DNA of 64,000 nucleotides from Immundisolibacter sp. (GCF_014359565.1 NZ_JACIZD010000008.1:29807-93806), one strand, 5' to 3'. Counted from the first letter of the stretch, positions 1 through 11,554 are shown. The notes: generated by a model not told the origin, from the letters alone. Numbers and translations: made by a program.

Positions 1-446
1 CGGGCCACGGCAGGGATTGCGCGCAGCTGCGCCAGCTCCTCATCGGTCGGCAACTGCGGCCGGTCCCGTTCGCGACTGACCACGCACAAAAAGCCGAGCG
101 CCTGGCCGGCATTGGCATGGAACTGGTGGAAGCATTGCGGACCGACGTACACACAGTCCAGCGGCGCCACATTCTGGACCCGCTCGCCCAGAATCACCGA
201 CCCGCAACCGCGCAGGATGATCACCGCATGCGGGTGCTGGTGGCGCTCCAGGGTCGAATACCCGCCGGCCTGAATCTCGAAATAGCGCACAAGTGCATCG
301 AGCGCCTGTTCCCCGTCGCCTTCCCCCAGCAAGGTGCGACGGGTGATGTGCCGATGCGGGCCATCCTCGTCCTTGTAGGCCCGCAGCGGTATCTGCGGCC
401 ACTCGAAGTCACCGCCGCGCAGCACGTGCGATTCGTCGCCGTTCAC
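1..446 (-). CDS. Cupin-domain protein (partial, runs off the window start)
   Basis: This reading frame starts with GTG, and the start overlaps the TGA stop of the RuBisCO-like gene (GTGA), so the two are translationally coupled. The 148 visible residues show a cupin metal site of the type RHQHPHAVIILRGCG (two-His cupin motif 1), then a second strand set with a GPQCFHQFHA segment (cupin motif 2). In Rhodospirillum rubrum a cupin (methylthioxylulose 5-phosphate sulfurylase) acts directly after a RuBisCO-like isomerase and releases methanethiol. The pairing here suggests the same role, but that is inferred from context. The C-terminus lies outside the window. The frame has no ATG, so it is easily missed by ATG-only gene calling. 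Confidence 0.8.
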   Translation of the reverse strand, partial: MNGDESHVLRGGDFEWPQIPLRAYKDEDGPHRHITRRTLLGEGDGEQALDALVRYFEIQAGGYSTLERHQHPHAVIILRGCGSVILGERVQNVAPLDCVYVGPQCFHQFHANAGQALGFLCVVSRERDRPQLPTDEELAQLRAIPAVA

Positions 447-1666
447 CTGAACACCTCGTCCACCACACGACGCAGTGCCGCCGCGCCGCGCTCGAGATCA
501 CCCTGCGCGTACAGGCTGCCGCCGATCAGCAACAAGGTATCCGGCCCGTATCGCCCCAGCCAGTGCGCGGCGCTGGCCACATCCATGCCGCCCGCCGGCG
601 CCGGGAGGCTGGGCCGCAGCGTGCCCAGCGGCCGACGCAAGTGGTCGTTGATGCGCGCGCAGGTCGCGGCTGAAAAATCGAAACGCCCGCCGGCGTTCGG
701 GTAGATGACCGCATCGGCACCGGCCAGCCGGAACAGATCGCCCAGCACCAGCTGCGGCGCCATGCCGGCGCCGCGTCCGAACAGACTGCCGGTCAGCGCC
801 GGATGCGCGAGGATGGCCAGGCCGTACTGGTCGCGGATCAGGCGCAACGTGTCCAGGCCGACCAGCCACGGGCTGATCAGAACGCCAAGGCAGCCGGCTT
901 CGCGCGCTGCCGCCAGACGCTGCGCCAGCAGCGCCGCCGGTGCGGTCACGTTCGGGAAGTAGTGGCTGTTGCCGCCGCTGGCGGTATTGGCCCGCGTCAC
1001 CGCCTCCTGACAGCGCGCCAGACGCTCGGCGAACGACGCCGCCGGCTGGTCGGCAAGGCCGTGATCATCCTTGATGATATCGATGCCGCCGCGGGCGAAG
1101 GCCTCGCAGCGCTGCGCCAGTTCCGACGCCGACAGCCCCATGGGCTTCAGCGCCGTGCACAGCAGCGCGCGGCCATGCACCCCGGTCAGCGCGCGCAGGC
1201 CGGCGATGCCATGTCCCGGACCGCCCAGCGCGCCGAGCAGCGTGGCCGGCCAGTCAATGCCGACCACGCGAATTCCCGGTTGCAGGGAGATGTTTCCGAA
1301 CAGCAGGTTCAGGCACTGCGGCAGGTCAGCGCCAATGGCGTCCAGACTGTACGACAGCCACGCCTGTGCGCGCCGCGGCCCGGTCTGTTGCACCGCCTCG
1401 ACCCGTCCGGCCAGGCGCTCGGCCAGCTCCGCCGTCAGCAGCGATCGCGGCAGCTCGACCGTTTGTTCGAGCGCTATCAGAGCTGCCTTGCCAGCCGCGT
1501 CCGCACCGGCCGCCAGATTCAGTGCGTAGCGCACGCCCAGCCGGCCATCGGCGCGCAGACCGGCCTGGGTCGCGCTGGCCGGCGCCGATGCCAGTACCTC
1601 GTCCTGCGCCGCACCGGCGCGCAGGCGAGCGTTGGTATCGGCAAGCCGACGAACAGTGGCTGACAT
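443..1666 (-). CDS. RuBisCO-like protein (form IV)
   Basis: At 407 residues it has the length of a RuBisCO large-subunit fold. The catalytic-Lys region reads TALKPMGLS. The metal-ligand loop reads GGIDIIKDDHGL: the carbamylated-Lys and Asp positions are kept, but the usual Glu of KDDE is His. The C-terminal phosphate-binding loop reads LLIGGSLY. These departures fit a RuBisCO-like protein rather than a CO2-fixing enzyme. Such proteins act on sulfur sugars (MTRu-1P isomerase, DK-MTP-1P enolase) or on apionate-type decarboxylation substrates. The overlapping downstream cupin gene favours the methylthioadenosine-to-DXP shunt. Substrate is not provable from sequence. The ATG start directly faces the divergent HNH gene. 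Confidence 0.87.
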   Translation of the reverse strand: MSATVRRLADTNARLRAGAAQDEVLASAPASATQAGLRADGRLGVRYALNLAAGADAAGKAALIALEQTVELPRSLLTAELAERLAGRVEAVQQTGPRRAQAWLSYSLDAIGADLPQCLNLLFGNISLQPGIRVVGIDWPATLLGALGGPGHGIAGLRALTGVHGRALLCTALKPMGLSASELAQRCEAFARGGIDIIKDDHGLADQPAASFAERLARCQEAVTRANTASGGNSHYFPNVTAPAALLAQRLAAAREAGCLGVLISPWLVGLDTLRLIRDQYGLAILAHPALTGSLFGRGAGMAPQLVLGDLFRLAGADAVIYPNAGGRFDFSAATCARINDHLRRPLGTLRPSLPAPAGGMDVASAAHWLGRYGPDTLLLIGGSLYAQGDLERGAAALRRVVDEVFR

Positions 1667-1833
1667 TGAAACTCGGCTTGCAGGGCGGGCTGGGGATTCT
1701 ATCCCAGCCGCCCCGCTTGCGACCCGGCCACCGTCACCGCTTGCCGCGGGCCGAAATACCGGTTACACAATCGCGGTCCAAGCTTGATGGATGGCCGTTT
1801 TTGGCGTCGGTACGCGCACCGACGGGGACGCAC

Positions 1834-2439
1834 ATGACACAACAGCTTGCTCAACAGGTGCTGCGCACGGACGTGTCCGGAATGCCCCTTGAATGGGTGG
1901 ATTACCAGACCGCGGTACGCCTGTACCACTTCGGCCACGTGGCCTATACCTGCGGCACGCTGCTGTACCGGGTGCACGGCGGCAGGAATGCCGCCAGCGG
2001 CCTGCGCAGCGTGGTCGAGGTCAATTCCATCATCGCCACTTCCGGCGACCAGTCGGCGCTGCGCCGCAGCCGCGAGGTGTACTCGCCGCCCCTGAACAAC
2101 CCTGCCCTTTTCAAGCGCGACGGCCACACCTGCCTGTACTGCGGCCAGCAGTTCCTGTCGCGCGAGCTGTCGCGGGACCACGTACGCCCGCTGAGTGCCA
2201 ACGGCGCCGACACCTGGGCCAATGTCGTCACCGCCTGCAAGCGCTGCAACAACCACAAGGCCAACCGCACGCCGGAACAGGCCGGCATGCAGCTGCTGGC
2301 AATCCCGTTCGTGCCGACCCATGCCGAGTACGTCTACCTGCGTGGGCGACGCATCCTGGCCGACCAGATGGAATTCCTGCTGGCGCATTTTCCGCGTTCG
2401 AGCCCGCTGCAGGCGCGGTTGCGCGCGCAGATGAGCTGA
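1834..2439 (+). CDS. HNH endonuclease family protein
   Basis: The protein has 201 residues. Its C-terminal half carries a classical HNH module: a CLYCGQQF zinc knuckle, LSRDHVRPLS (catalytic His after Asp), then CKRCNNHKANRTP as the second knuckle plus the final Asn/His. The roughly 90-residue N-terminal part contains a conserved-looking VEVNSII segment. Stand-alone proteins of this type are common in proteobacterial chromosomes and their biological role is mostly unknown. The ATG at 1834 was preferred over an upstream in-frame extension because the extension reads across the divergent RuBisCO-like gene in shadow frame and because GGGGACG precedes this ATG. No restriction or phage partners are adjacent. 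Confidence 0.85.
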   Translation: MTQQLAQQVLRTDVSGMPLEWVDYQTAVRLYHFGHVAYTCGTLLYRVHGGRNAASGLRSVVEVNSIIATSGDQSALRRSREVYSPPLNNPALFKRDGHTCLYCGQQFLSRELSRDHVRPLSANGADTWANVVTACKRCNNHKANRTPEQAGMQLLAIPFVPTHAEYVYLRGRRILADQMEFLLAHFPRSSPLQARLRAQMS

Positions 2440-2542
2440 CGCTTGACGGCAGTCATACGCAGAGGCTTGCCGCCGCGGCACCGGTGCGCAAGACTGCGCC
2501 GGAGCTTTCCTGGCTCATAACGCCGATGCCGGAGGACACGTC

Positions 2543-3007
2543 ATGCAAAAGGTCACGCTGCGACGCATCCTGGTAGCGCTGGATTTTTCCGATCCGGCCC
2601 GCAGCGCGCTGGCCTACGCGGCCGGCCTGGGGCGGACCTTCGATGCCGAACTGGTGCTGCTGTACGTGGCGGAACCGCCGCCGTTCGCGCCGGACCTGAG
2701 CGACTCGCACGGCTATGAGGAGAAAATGGCCGCCTACGCGCGCGAGCAGCTTCAGGCCCTGACCCAGGAACACCTCGATCAGGGCATCAAAACCCGCTAT
2801 GTGGTGCGTTTTGGCCGGCCGGCGGAGGAAATCGTCGCCGCCGCGCGCGACGAGCAGGTCGACCTCATCATCATGGCCACCCACGGCCGCTCCGGCTTGA
2901 AGCATCTGGTCGGCAGCGTCGCCGAGAAGGTGGTTCGCCTGGCCACCCGCCCGGTGCTGGTCACGCACTTCGGCCGTGACGAGGAGCCGGTGCTGGTGCA
3001 GAACTGA
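2543..3007 (+). CDS. Universal stress protein (UspA family)
   Basis: This is a 154-residue single-domain Usp. It opens with the beta-1 pattern RILVALDFSDPARSAL. It ends with the nucleotide-binding signature ATHGRSGLKHLVGSVAEKVVRLATRPVL, where GRSG is the G-x2-G-type loop and the distal GS-(S/A)E element follows, so ATP binding is likely. It would act in the cytoplasm in stress physiology. A clear GGAGGA ribosome-binding site precedes the ATG. It is convergent with panE, with about 30 bases between them, and looks monocistronic. Confidence 0.9.
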   Translation: MQKVTLRRILVALDFSDPARSALAYAAGLGRTFDAELVLLYVAEPPPFAPDLSDSHGYEEKMAAYAREQLQALTQEHLDQGIKTRYVVRFGRPAEEIVAAARDEQVDLIIMATHGRSGLKHLVGSVAEKVVRLATRPVLVTHFGRDEEPVLVQN

Positions 3008-3038
3008 CCGACGCGCTCCGCGCTCCGGTCCGGCAGGC

Positions 3039-3968
3039 TCAGTCCGAACTGCCGTACTTGCCCAGCAGGATGTGATGCAGCGTGGCAGTGACCGGCACCT
3101 CGATGCCCAGCTGCCCGGCCCGGCGCAGCACCGCCCCGGTGATGCCATCCAGCTCCAGCGGCTTGCCGCGCTCGGCGTCGGCCTGCATGGAGGGCTTGAT
3201 GGGGTCGATGCCCTTGATCCACTGGAACACGGCTTCCAGTTCGTGCGGGCTGAACTCGACCTCGTCGGCTGCCGCCGCGGCGCCGGCCTCGCGCATCAGG
3301 TTGCGCATCACCCAGGCCATGTCGGGGTCATTCGCCATGCGCTGGGTATCCAGGAAGGTCACTGCCGCCAGCGGATTGCAGCCGTTGTTCAGGACCAGCT
3401 TTCGCCACAGTTCGCGGCGGATGTCTTCGCTCGCGTAGACGGTGACGCCGGCCTGACGCAGTAGTTCGACCATGGCCGTCGTTTCGCGGCCGCAGCCGGT
3501 CGGATAATCGCCCAGAACCGCCTCGAGCACGCCGCGCACTTCCACCTCGCCGGGGGCGGTGATGTGGGCGAAGAACTTGCGCATCAGGCCGCCCATCACC
3601 GGCCGCTCGAAGACCTCGGCCAGGATCGGCTCGTTGTCGACGCCGTTTTGCAGCGAGCCCAGCCGGCAGTCCGCACTCACATAAGACTTCAACTGCTCGG
3701 CCAGGCGGCGCGTGTGCTGACTCTTGCAGGCAAACAGCAGCCAGTCGCAGCCGGCAAGCTGGCCGAGCGCAGCCTCGTTCGCGGTGTCGATCACGGGCAG
3801 GCGGTGCGTTTCCCGCACGCCGTTGAAGTCCAGAACCAGACCCTGCTCGGCCAGGCGCGCCGCATGCTCGCCGCGCGCCAGCAGCAGCACTTCGGCCTGA
3901 CCGGTGGCGGCGAGACGCGCACCCAGCAGGCAGCCGATGCCGCCAGCCCCGACGATGCCAATACGCAT
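3039..3968 (-). CDS. panE: 2-dehydropantoate 2-reductase
   Basis: PanE (ketopantoate reductase) makes pantoate with NADPH in pantothenate and coenzyme A synthesis. The 309-residue protein begins with the Rossmann motif IGIVGAGGIGCLLGARLA. It keeps CKSQHT and LQNGVDNE in the nucleotide/substrate domain and the catalytic Lys region RELWRKLVLNNGCNPLAA. A DxxxG-rich C-terminal substrate segment (GKPLELDGITGAV) follows. It starts three bases after the fdxA stop, so the two are likely co-transcribed. Related reductases with other 2-keto acid substrates exist, so substrate specificity is inferred. Confidence 0.88.
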   Translation of the reverse strand: MRIGIVGAGGIGCLLGARLAATGQAEVLLLARGEHAARLAEQGLVLDFNGVRETHRLPVIDTANEAALGQLAGCDWLLFACKSQHTRRLAEQLKSYVSADCRLGSLQNGVDNEPILAEVFERPVMGGLMRKFFAHITAPGEVEVRGVLEAVLGDYPTGCGRETTAMVELLRQAGVTVYASEDIRRELWRKLVLNNGCNPLAAVTFLDTQRMANDPDMAWVMRNLMREAGAAAAADEVEFSPHELEAVFQWIKGIDPIKPSMQADAERGKPLELDGITGAVLRRAGQLGIEVPVTATLHHILLGKYGSSD

Positions 3969-3971
3969 GCC

Positions 3972-4295
3972 CTACTCTTCCAGCAGCTTGCGCTTGCCCG
4001 GCACGCCGGCCCACTGCTCGGCATCTGCCGGTGCGTCCTTGCGCTGGGTGATCGGCGGCCACAGCTGCGACAGGCGGGCGTTCAGTTCGATGAACTCCTG
4101 CTGGTCGGCGGCGACTTCTTCCTCATCGACGATGGCCTCGACCGGGCACTCGGCCACGCACAGGGTGCAGTCGATGCACTCGTCGGGGTCGATGACCAGC
4201 ATGTTCGGGCCTTCGCGGAAGCAGTCCACCGGACACACTTCCACGCAATCGGTGTACTTGCACTTGATGCAGGCTTCGGTGACGACGAAGGCCAT
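3972..4295 (-). CDS. fdxA: 7Fe-8S ferredoxin
   Basis: A 107-residue ferredoxin of the Azotobacter FdI/FdxA type. The first cluster region reads [18 protein letters not shown], with a spacing typical of a 3Fe-4S plus a shared 4Fe-4S ligand. The second reads [13 protein letters not shown] charged C-terminal tail follows. The protein should be a soluble low-potential electron carrier. The start was placed at MAFVV because GGAGAA lies just upstream and the family begins this way. An in-frame upstream Met adds ten non-conserved residues. It lies downstream of mutS, an arrangement common in Gammaproteobacteria. Confidence 0.93.
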   Translation of the reverse strand: MAFVVTEACIKCKYTDCVEVCPVDCFREGPNMLVIDPDECIDCTLCVAECPVEAIVDEEEVAADQQEFIELNARLSQLWPPITQRKDAPADAEQWAGVPGKRKLLEE

Positions 4296-4377
4296 GACCG
4301 TTCTCCGGGACAAAAAAGCGAGCAATTATAGCGGCCAGCCCTGGGCCGACCGGCACCTGCCACGCGCCCGCGATCAG

Positions 4378-4484
4378 ATTCGGCCCGTGGGCGGGCCTCC
4401 CACGACACAGACGACGCCCGTGGGAGCGGCGCCCCCGCCGCGAATCTTCGAATCAGGCAGTCGGCCCGTGGGCGGGCTTCCCAC
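4378..4484. repeat. REP-like palindromic element, one half plus one full unit
   Basis: A half unit (about 4378-4403) carries the GGCCCG/CGGGCC hairpin and CCTCCCAC end. A full unit (4420-4484) runs from GTGGGAGCGGCG to GGGCTTCCCAC. The outer arms are complementary and enclose two GC hairpins. The element lies between mutS and fdxA, both on the minus strand. Confidence 0.8.
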
Positions 4485-4496
4485 ACCGCGGCTTGC

Positions 4497-7076
4497 TTAC
4501 GACGGGCTTGCGCCGCCGGCCAGCGCGCGCAGTTCGTAAAGCAGATCGAGCGCTGCCCGCGGCGCGAGCTGGTCCGGATCGATCAGCGCCAGCCGGTCCA
4601 GCACCGCCTGGCCGGGCTGCGGCTCGAACAAACCCAACTGGCGCTGCGGTGGCGCACTTGCAAGCGGTGCCGGCAGGCCCTCGCCCAGCTGCGCCAGACG
4701 CTCGCTGGCCAACGCCAGCACCGCCGCCGGCACGCCGGCCAGGGCCGCCACCTGCAGGCCATAGCTGCGCCGCGCCGGCCCCGGCTGCACGCAATGCAGA
4801 AACACGATTCCGCCGGCATGTTCGGCCGCATCCAGGTGCACGTTGTCGACGCCGTCGAGCTCCTGCGCCAGCGCCGTCAGCTCGAAATAGTGCGTGGCGA
4901 ACAGGGTGAAGGCCCGCACGCGCTGCGCCAGATGCATCAGACAGGCCCAGGCCAGCGCCAGGCCGTCGTAGGTGCTGGTGCCACGGCCGACCTCGTCCAG
5001 CAGCACCAGGCTGCGATCGGTCGCGTTGTGCAGGATGTTGGCCGTCTCGCTCATCTCCACCATGAAGGTGGAGCGCCCGCCGGCCACGTCATCGGCGGCG
5101 CCGATGCGCGTGAAAATGCGGTCCACCGGGCCGATGCGCGCCGCGCGCGCCGGCACGTAGCTGCCGGCATGGGCCAGCAGCACGATCAGCGCCACCTGAC
5201 GCATGTAGGTGGACTTGCCACCCATGTTGGGGCCGGTGATCAGCAGGATGCGCCGCCGCTCGTCGAGCTCAAGATCGTTGTCCACGAACGGCTCGTCGAC
5301 CAGGCGCTCGACCACCGGATGGCGACCGCCATCGATGTGGATGCCCGGCGCCTCGTCCAGCTGCGGCTCGACATAACCGAAACGGTCGGCGCGCTCGGCA
5401 AGACAGGCCAGCGCGTCCAACTGCGCCAGCGCGCTGGCCGCGGCCTGCAGCGGCGCCAGCTCGGCCGTGACCGCATCCAGCAACTGCTCGAACAGCAGGC
5501 GCTCGCGCGCCAGGGCGCGTTCGCGGGCGCCGAGTGCCCGTTCCTCGAAGGATTTGAGCTCCGGCGTCAGGTAGCGCTCGGCATTCTTGAGCGTCTGGCG
5601 GCGCGTGTAGTCGGCCGGCACCGCCGCCGCCTGGGCGCGACTGAGCTCGATGTAGTAGCCGTGCACGCGGTTGTAGCTGACCTTGAGGCCGGCAATCCCG
5701 GTGCGCTCCCGCTCGCGCTGTTCGAGCTCCAGCAGGTAGGTGCCGGCATCGCGGCCGATGGACCGCAGCTCGTCGAGCTGCGCGTCGAAACCGGCCGCGA
5801 TCACGCCGCCATCGCGCAGCAAGGCCGGCGGCGTCGCCTCCACCGCGCGGCAGAGCAACTCGTGCAGCGGCTCGAAGCCCGGCAGCGCGGCGCGCAGGTC
5901 TGCCAGCAGCGGCGCCTCGAGATCCGCGAGCAAGTCAGCCAGTCCCGGCAGCAATCCCAGGCTGTCGCGCAGGGCTGCAAGATCCCGTGGCCGGGCGCTG
6001 CGCAGCGCCACGCGGCCGAGAATGCGCTCGATATCGCCCAGGCCACGCAGACCCTCCTGCACCCGCACGTAGGTCTGGTCCTGCAACAGCACGGCGATGG
6101 CCGCATAGCGGCGGCGCAGTTCGGCGTGATCGCGAATCGGCCCCAGCAACCAGCGCCGCAGCTGGCGGCTGCCCATGGCGCCGACGCAGGCGTCCAGCAC
6201 GCCGACCAGCGTGGCGCGCTCGTCGCCCGACAGGCTGCGGTCGATTTCAAGATTGCGGCGGGTGGCCGGATCCAGCACCAGCACCGCGTCCGGCGCCTGC
6301 ACGCGCAGGCCGCGCAAATGTGGCAGCGCCGCCAACTGCGTGTCCTGCGCGTACTGCAGCAGCGCGCCGGCCGCGCCGATGGCCAGCGCCATCCCGGCGC
6401 AGCCGAAGCCCGTCAGATCGCGCACGCCAAACTGCTCGCACAACCGCCGCTGCGCACTGGCGGCATCGAACTGCCACGGTGGGCGGGAGGTCACGCTCCA
6501 CGGCCCGTCCGGCACGGCCGACTCACCCTCCGCGGCCAGCAACTCGGCCGGTGCCAGGCGCGCCAGCTCGGCCGCCAGCGCCGCCTCGCCGGCCAGTTCA
6601 CCGACCGTGAAGCGGCCGCTGGCCAGCTCCAGTACCGCCAGTCCGGCGCGCTCACCCTGGCGCAGCACTGCCGCGATCAGGTTGTCCCGCCGCTGGTCGA
6701 GCAGTGCATCGTCGGTCAGCGTGCCGGGCGTGACCACGCGCACCAGCTCGCGCTGCATCGGCCCGCGCCCGTCCGGCACGCCGACCTGCTCGCAGATGGC
6801 CACCGTGCGCCCGCGTCGCACCAGGCGGCCGAGGTAGTTCTCCAGCGCGTGCGCCGGCACGCCGGCCATCGGGATTTTCTTGCCGCCGGACTCGCCGCGG
6901 CTGGTCAGGGTGATGTCCAGCAGCCGGGCCGCCTCGACCGCATCGTCGAAGAACAGCTCGTAGAAATCGCCCATGCGATACAGCAGCAGAGCCTGCGGCT
7001 GCTGCGCCTTCAGGCGCAGGTAATGCTGCATGGCCGGCGTGTGGCCGGCCAGCGAATCAGCGGGCGTCTGGGCCAT
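4497..7076 (-). CDS. mutS: DNA mismatch repair protein MutS
   Basis: MutS recognises mismatches and small loops and recruits MutL. The mismatch-reading Phe-Tyr-Glu lies at residues 38-40 (MGDFYELF). The connector, lever and clamp regions follow. The ATPase has Walker [10 protein letters not shown] near residue 612 and Walker [14 protein letters not shown]. At about 859 residues it has full family length. I placed the start at the ATG giving MAQTP. A TTG six codons upstream overlaps the ccmF stop (TTGA) and is an alternative. The C-terminal tail ends in a short tetramerisation-type helix region. Confidence 0.97.
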   Translation of the reverse strand: MAQTPADSLAGHTPAMQHYLRLKAQQPQALLLYRMGDFYELFFDDAVEAARLLDITLTSRGESGGKKIPMAGVPAHALENYLGRLVRRGRTVAICEQVGVPDGRGPMQRELVRVVTPGTLTDDALLDQRRDNLIAAVLRQGERAGLAVLELASGRFTVGELAGEAALAAELARLAPAELLAAEGESAVPDGPWSVTSRPPWQFDAASAQRRLCEQFGVRDLTGFGCAGMALAIGAAGALLQYAQDTQLAALPHLRGLRVQAPDAVLVLDPATRRNLEIDRSLSGDERATLVGVLDACVGAMGSRQLRRWLLGPIRDHAELRRRYAAIAVLLQDQTYVRVQEGLRGLGDIERILGRVALRSARPRDLAALRDSLGLLPGLADLLADLEAPLLADLRAALPGFEPLHELLCRAVEATPPALLRDGGVIAAGFDAQLDELRSIGRDAGTYLLELEQRERERTGIAGLKVSYNRVHGYYIELSRAQAAAVPADYTRRQTLKNAERYLTPELKSFEERALGARERALARERLLFEQLLDAVTAELAPLQAAASALAQLDALACLAERADRFGYVEPQLDEAPGIHIDGGRHPVVERLVDEPFVDNDLELDERRRILLITGPNMGGKSTYMRQVALIVLLAHAGSYVPARAARIGPVDRIFTRIGAADDVAGGRSTFMVEMSETANILHNATDRSLVLLDEVGRGTSTYDGLALAWACLMHLAQRVRAFTLFATHYFELTALAQELDGVDNVHLDAAEHAGGIVFLHCVQPGPARRSYGLQVAALAGVPAAVLALASERLAQLGEGLPAPLASAPPQRQLGLFEPQPGQAVLDRLALIDPDQLAPRAALDLLYELRALAGGASPS

Positions 7077-7090
7077 CGTCAACTCTGAGC

Positions 7091-9058
<1,968 letters not shown>

Positions 9059-9229
9059 AGGATGTTCCGGATCCCGCCGCGAGGGCGGGAAAGACAGTGC
9101 GACAATGCGCAGCGCCTGTCAGGCGCGTGTGCGGTCGGATCAACACGGCGGGGCAGTGTAATGCCGCCGTCGTGGGGCCACCAATGCCGCCCCAAGGCCG
9201 AAGGTCCCCACAGGCGCGGTTCTCCTGAT

Positions 9230-9300
9230 GTGAGAGGCCCGCCCTCGGGCCGAGTGCATGATTCGAGGATTCGGATTCGCGGCGGGGGCGCCGCTCCCAC
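9230..9300. repeat. REP-like palindrome in the ccmF-ccmA divergent region
   Basis: A single 71-bp unit in inverted orientation, from GTGAGAGGCCCGCCC to GGCGCCGCTCCCAC. The two inner hairpins are CCCGCCCTCGGGC and GCGGCGGGGGCGCCGC. It occupies much of the 314-base divergent intergenic region (9059-9372). Elsewhere in that region I see no other convincing element, although promoters for both directions must lie there. Confidence 0.8.
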
Positions 9301-9372
9301 AAGGGCGCTTCTACCAAGCCCAATCAGCCGCCAGCGCCAGTACAAGAACCCAAGAATCTCCTACCGACCCTC

Positions 9373-9978
9373 ATGCTCGAACTGCGCGACCTGGCCGCGG
9401 TGCGGTCCAACACCCTGCTGTTCCGGCGCCTGAGCCTGCTGCTGCACGCCGGCGAGGCGCTGCGCGTGGCCGGTCCGAATGGCGCCGGCAAGACCACGCT
9501 GCTGCGCGTGATCTGCGGCCTGACCGAGCCGGCCCGCGGCCAGGTGTGCTGGGACGGCACGCCGATCAGCGCACTGAGCGACGAGTACCGCGCCCGGCTG
9601 GCTTTTCTGGGCCACCAGGAAGGCCACTTCGGTGACCTGACCGCGGCCGAGAACCTGCGTCTGGCCGGCCAGAACGTGCCCCCCGACGCGGTGGCTACCG
9701 CACTGGAACAGGTCGGCCTTCGCGCGCTGGCCGACCAGCCGGCACGCTTCCTGTCGCAGGGCCAGCGCCGCCGTCTCGGACTTGGCCGCCTGCTGCTGCG
9801 CGCCGCCCCGCTGTGGGTTCTGGACGAGCCGCTGACGGGTCTGGACCGTCAGGGCGTGGAACTGACCGCCCACCTGCTGGCGCAGCATCTGGCCGATGGG
9901 GGTCTGGCCGTGCTGACCACCCACCAGGATCTGCCGGGCCTAGACGGCGTGCTGCGGCACTTGGACCTTGGCGGCTGA
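9373..9978 (+). CDS. ccmA: Heme exporter ATP-binding protein CcmA
   Basis: This is the ATPase of the CcmABCD complex that releases holo-CcmE. The 201 residues carry Walker A GPNGAGKT at residues 34-41, the ABC signature LSQGQRRRLGL near residue 129, Walker B LWVLDEP near 148 and the H-loop TTHQ near 188. It is first gene of ccmABCDE, and its stop is followed after one base by the ccmB ATG. Confidence 0.95.
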   Translation: MLELRDLAAVRSNTLLFRRLSLLLHAGEALRVAGPNGAGKTTLLRVICGLTEPARGQVCWDGTPISALSDEYRARLAFLGHQEGHFGDLTAAENLRLAGQNVPPDAVATALEQVGLRALADQPARFLSQGQRRRLGLGRLLLRAAPLWVLDEPLTGLDRQGVELTAHLLAQHLADGGLAVLTTHQDLPGLDGVLRHLDLGG

Positions 9979-9979
9979 C

Positions 9980-10639
9980 ATGCTCGGACAGGTTTTTCGC
10001 CGCGAACTGCTGCTGGCCTGGCGCCGGCCGGGCGACACGCTGCTGCCGCTGACGTTTTTCGTCATCGTCGGCAGCCTGTTCCCGCTCGGCGTGGGCGCCG
10101 AGCCGCAACTGCTGCGCAGCATTGGCCCGGGGGCGGTGTGGATCGCCGCGGTGCTGGCCACGCTGCTGGGCCTGCCGCGATTGTTTGCCGCCGACCAGCA
10201 AAGCGGCGCGCTCGAACAGCTGCTGCTCAGTCCCGCACCACTGCCCCTGCTGGTGGCGATCAAGGTGCTGGCACAGTGGCTCACGTCCGGCCTGCCGCTG
10301 GCGCTGGCCGCGCCGCTGCTGGCGCTGGGCTTCGGGTTAAACTTTGGCGACCTTGGCGTACTGCTGGCCGGGCTGCTGCTGGGAACGCCGCTGCTGAATT
10401 TGCTGGGCGCCATCAGCGCCGCGTTGACGCTCGGCCTGCGCGGTGGCGGCGCCCTGCTCGGCCTGCTGGTGCTGCCGCTGTACGTGCCGGTGCTTATTTT
10501 TGGCAGCGGCGCGGTGCAGGCCGCCGCGCTAGGTTTTGGCGCCGGCGCCAACCTGTCGCTGCTGGCCGCCATGCTGGTCCTGGCACTGGTGTTTGCACCC
10601 TGGGCCACCGCCGCCGCGCTGCGCATATCACTGGACTGA
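9980..10639 (+). CDS. ccmB: Heme exporter membrane protein CcmB
   Basis: A 219-residue membrane protein with about six hydrophobic helices. It begins MLGQVFRRELLLAWRRPGD, a typical CcmB amphipathic N-terminus, and has the loop FAADQQSGALEQLLLSP that contacts the ATPase. I chose ATG at 9980 over an in-frame TTG at 9968, which overlaps the ccmA stop. It works with CcmA and CcmC. Confidence 0.94.
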   Translation: MLGQVFRRELLLAWRRPGDTLLPLTFFVIVGSLFPLGVGAEPQLLRSIGPGAVWIAAVLATLLGLPRLFAADQQSGALEQLLLSPAPLPLLVAIKVLAQWLTSGLPLALAAPLLALGFGLNFGDLGVLLAGLLLGTPLLNLLGAISAALTLGLRGGGALLGLLVLPLYVPVLIFGSGAVQAAALGFGAGANLSLLAAMLVLALVFAPWATAAALRISLD

Positions 10640-10645
10640 CCGCCC

Positions 10646-11383
10646 ATGTTCGGCCCCACCCTGGACCGCCTCGCCGCGCCCAAGTTCTTCTATCCCTTTG
10701 CCGGGCGGCTGCTGCCGTGGCTGGGCTGGCTGGCGGCCGGGCTGCTGGTGCTGGGCGCCGGCTGGGGGCTCGGCGTGGCGCCGGCCGACTACCAGCAGGG
10801 CGACAGCTACCGGATCATGTTCATCCACGTGCCGGCGGCCTGGCTGTCGATGCTCACCTACATGGTGATGGCCGGCGGCGCGTTCGTGTTCCTGGTCTGG
10901 CGCATCAAGCTCGCCGACATCCTGGCCAAGTGCTGCGCGCCGCTGGGCGCCGCCTTCACCGCGCTGACGCTGGTCACCGGATCGCTGTGGGGCAAGCCGA
11001 TGTGGGGCACCTGGTGGGCCTGGGATGCACGCCTGACCTCCGAACTGGTGCTGCTGTTCCTGTATCTGGGGCTGATCGCGCTGCGCGGCGCCATCGACGA
11101 GCCGCAGCGCGCCGGCCGGGCGACCGCGCTGCTGGCGCTGGTCGGCGTGGTCAACATCCCGATCATCCATTTCTCGGTCGAGTGGTGGAACACGCTGCAC
11201 CAGCCGGCCTCCCTGACGCGCATGGCCGGACCGGCCATCCACCCGGCCATGCTGACGCCGCTGCTGCTGATGATCGCCGGCTTCACGGTGTACTTCGCGG
11301 CGGTGCTGCTGCAGCGGATGCGCTGCGAAATCCTCGAGCGCGAACAGCAGGCGCGCTGGCTGACGGAGCTGGACGCACCATGA
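10646..11383 (+). CDS. ccmC: Heme-handling protein CcmC
   Basis: CcmC presents heme to CcmE. The 245 residues have about six membrane segments and the WWD-type motif WGTWWAWDARLTSEL, with two flanking His in the periplasmic loops (FIHVPAAWL and IHFSVEWWNTLHQP). The start lies six bases after ccmB. The stop overlaps the ccmD ATG (ATGA). Confidence 0.95.
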   Translation: MFGPTLDRLAAPKFFYPFAGRLLPWLGWLAAGLLVLGAGWGLGVAPADYQQGDSYRIMFIHVPAAWLSMLTYMVMAGGAFVFLVWRIKLADILAKCCAPLGAAFTALTLVTGSLWGKPMWGTWWAWDARLTSELVLLFLYLGLIALRGAIDEPQRAGRATALLALVGVVNIPIIHFSVEWWNTLHQPASLTRMAGPAIHPAMLTPLLLMIAGFTVYFAAVLLQRMRCEILEREQQARWLTELDAP

Positions 11384-11529
11384 GCGAATTCCTGGCCATG
11401 GGCGGCTACGGCGCCTACGTGTGGCCGTCCTACGCGCTGGCCGCACTGGTGCTGGGCCTGAACGCCTGGCTGCCGTGGCGCCGGCACCGGCACTTGCTGC
11501 GCGCCCGTCAAACCCGGCCAGAGATATGA
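11380..11529 (+). CDS. ccmD: Heme exporter small subunit CcmD
   Basis: A 49-residue single-span protein. It begins MSEFLAMGGYGAYVWPSY, the CcmD family signature, and one helix is followed by an Arg-rich cytoplasmic tail (WLPWRRHRHLLRARQ). It stabilises the CcmC-CcmE interaction. Its start codon overlaps the ccmC stop. It is short enough to be dropped by length filters. Confidence 0.92.
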   Translation: MSEFLAMGGYGAYVWPSYALAALVLGLNAWLPWRRHRHLLRARQTRPEI

Positions 11530-11554
11530 GACCCACCAACTGGCAGCATTCATT

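Noticed and set aside
40..412. Two short minus-strand frames at the window start
   Set aside because: They lie in the wrong frames; the GTG-started cupin frame explains the same bases with clear metal-binding motifs.
4794..7088. 764-residue open frame opposite mutS
   Set aside because: Shadow of mutS caused by high third-position GC; the product is Arg/Gln/His-rich without domains.
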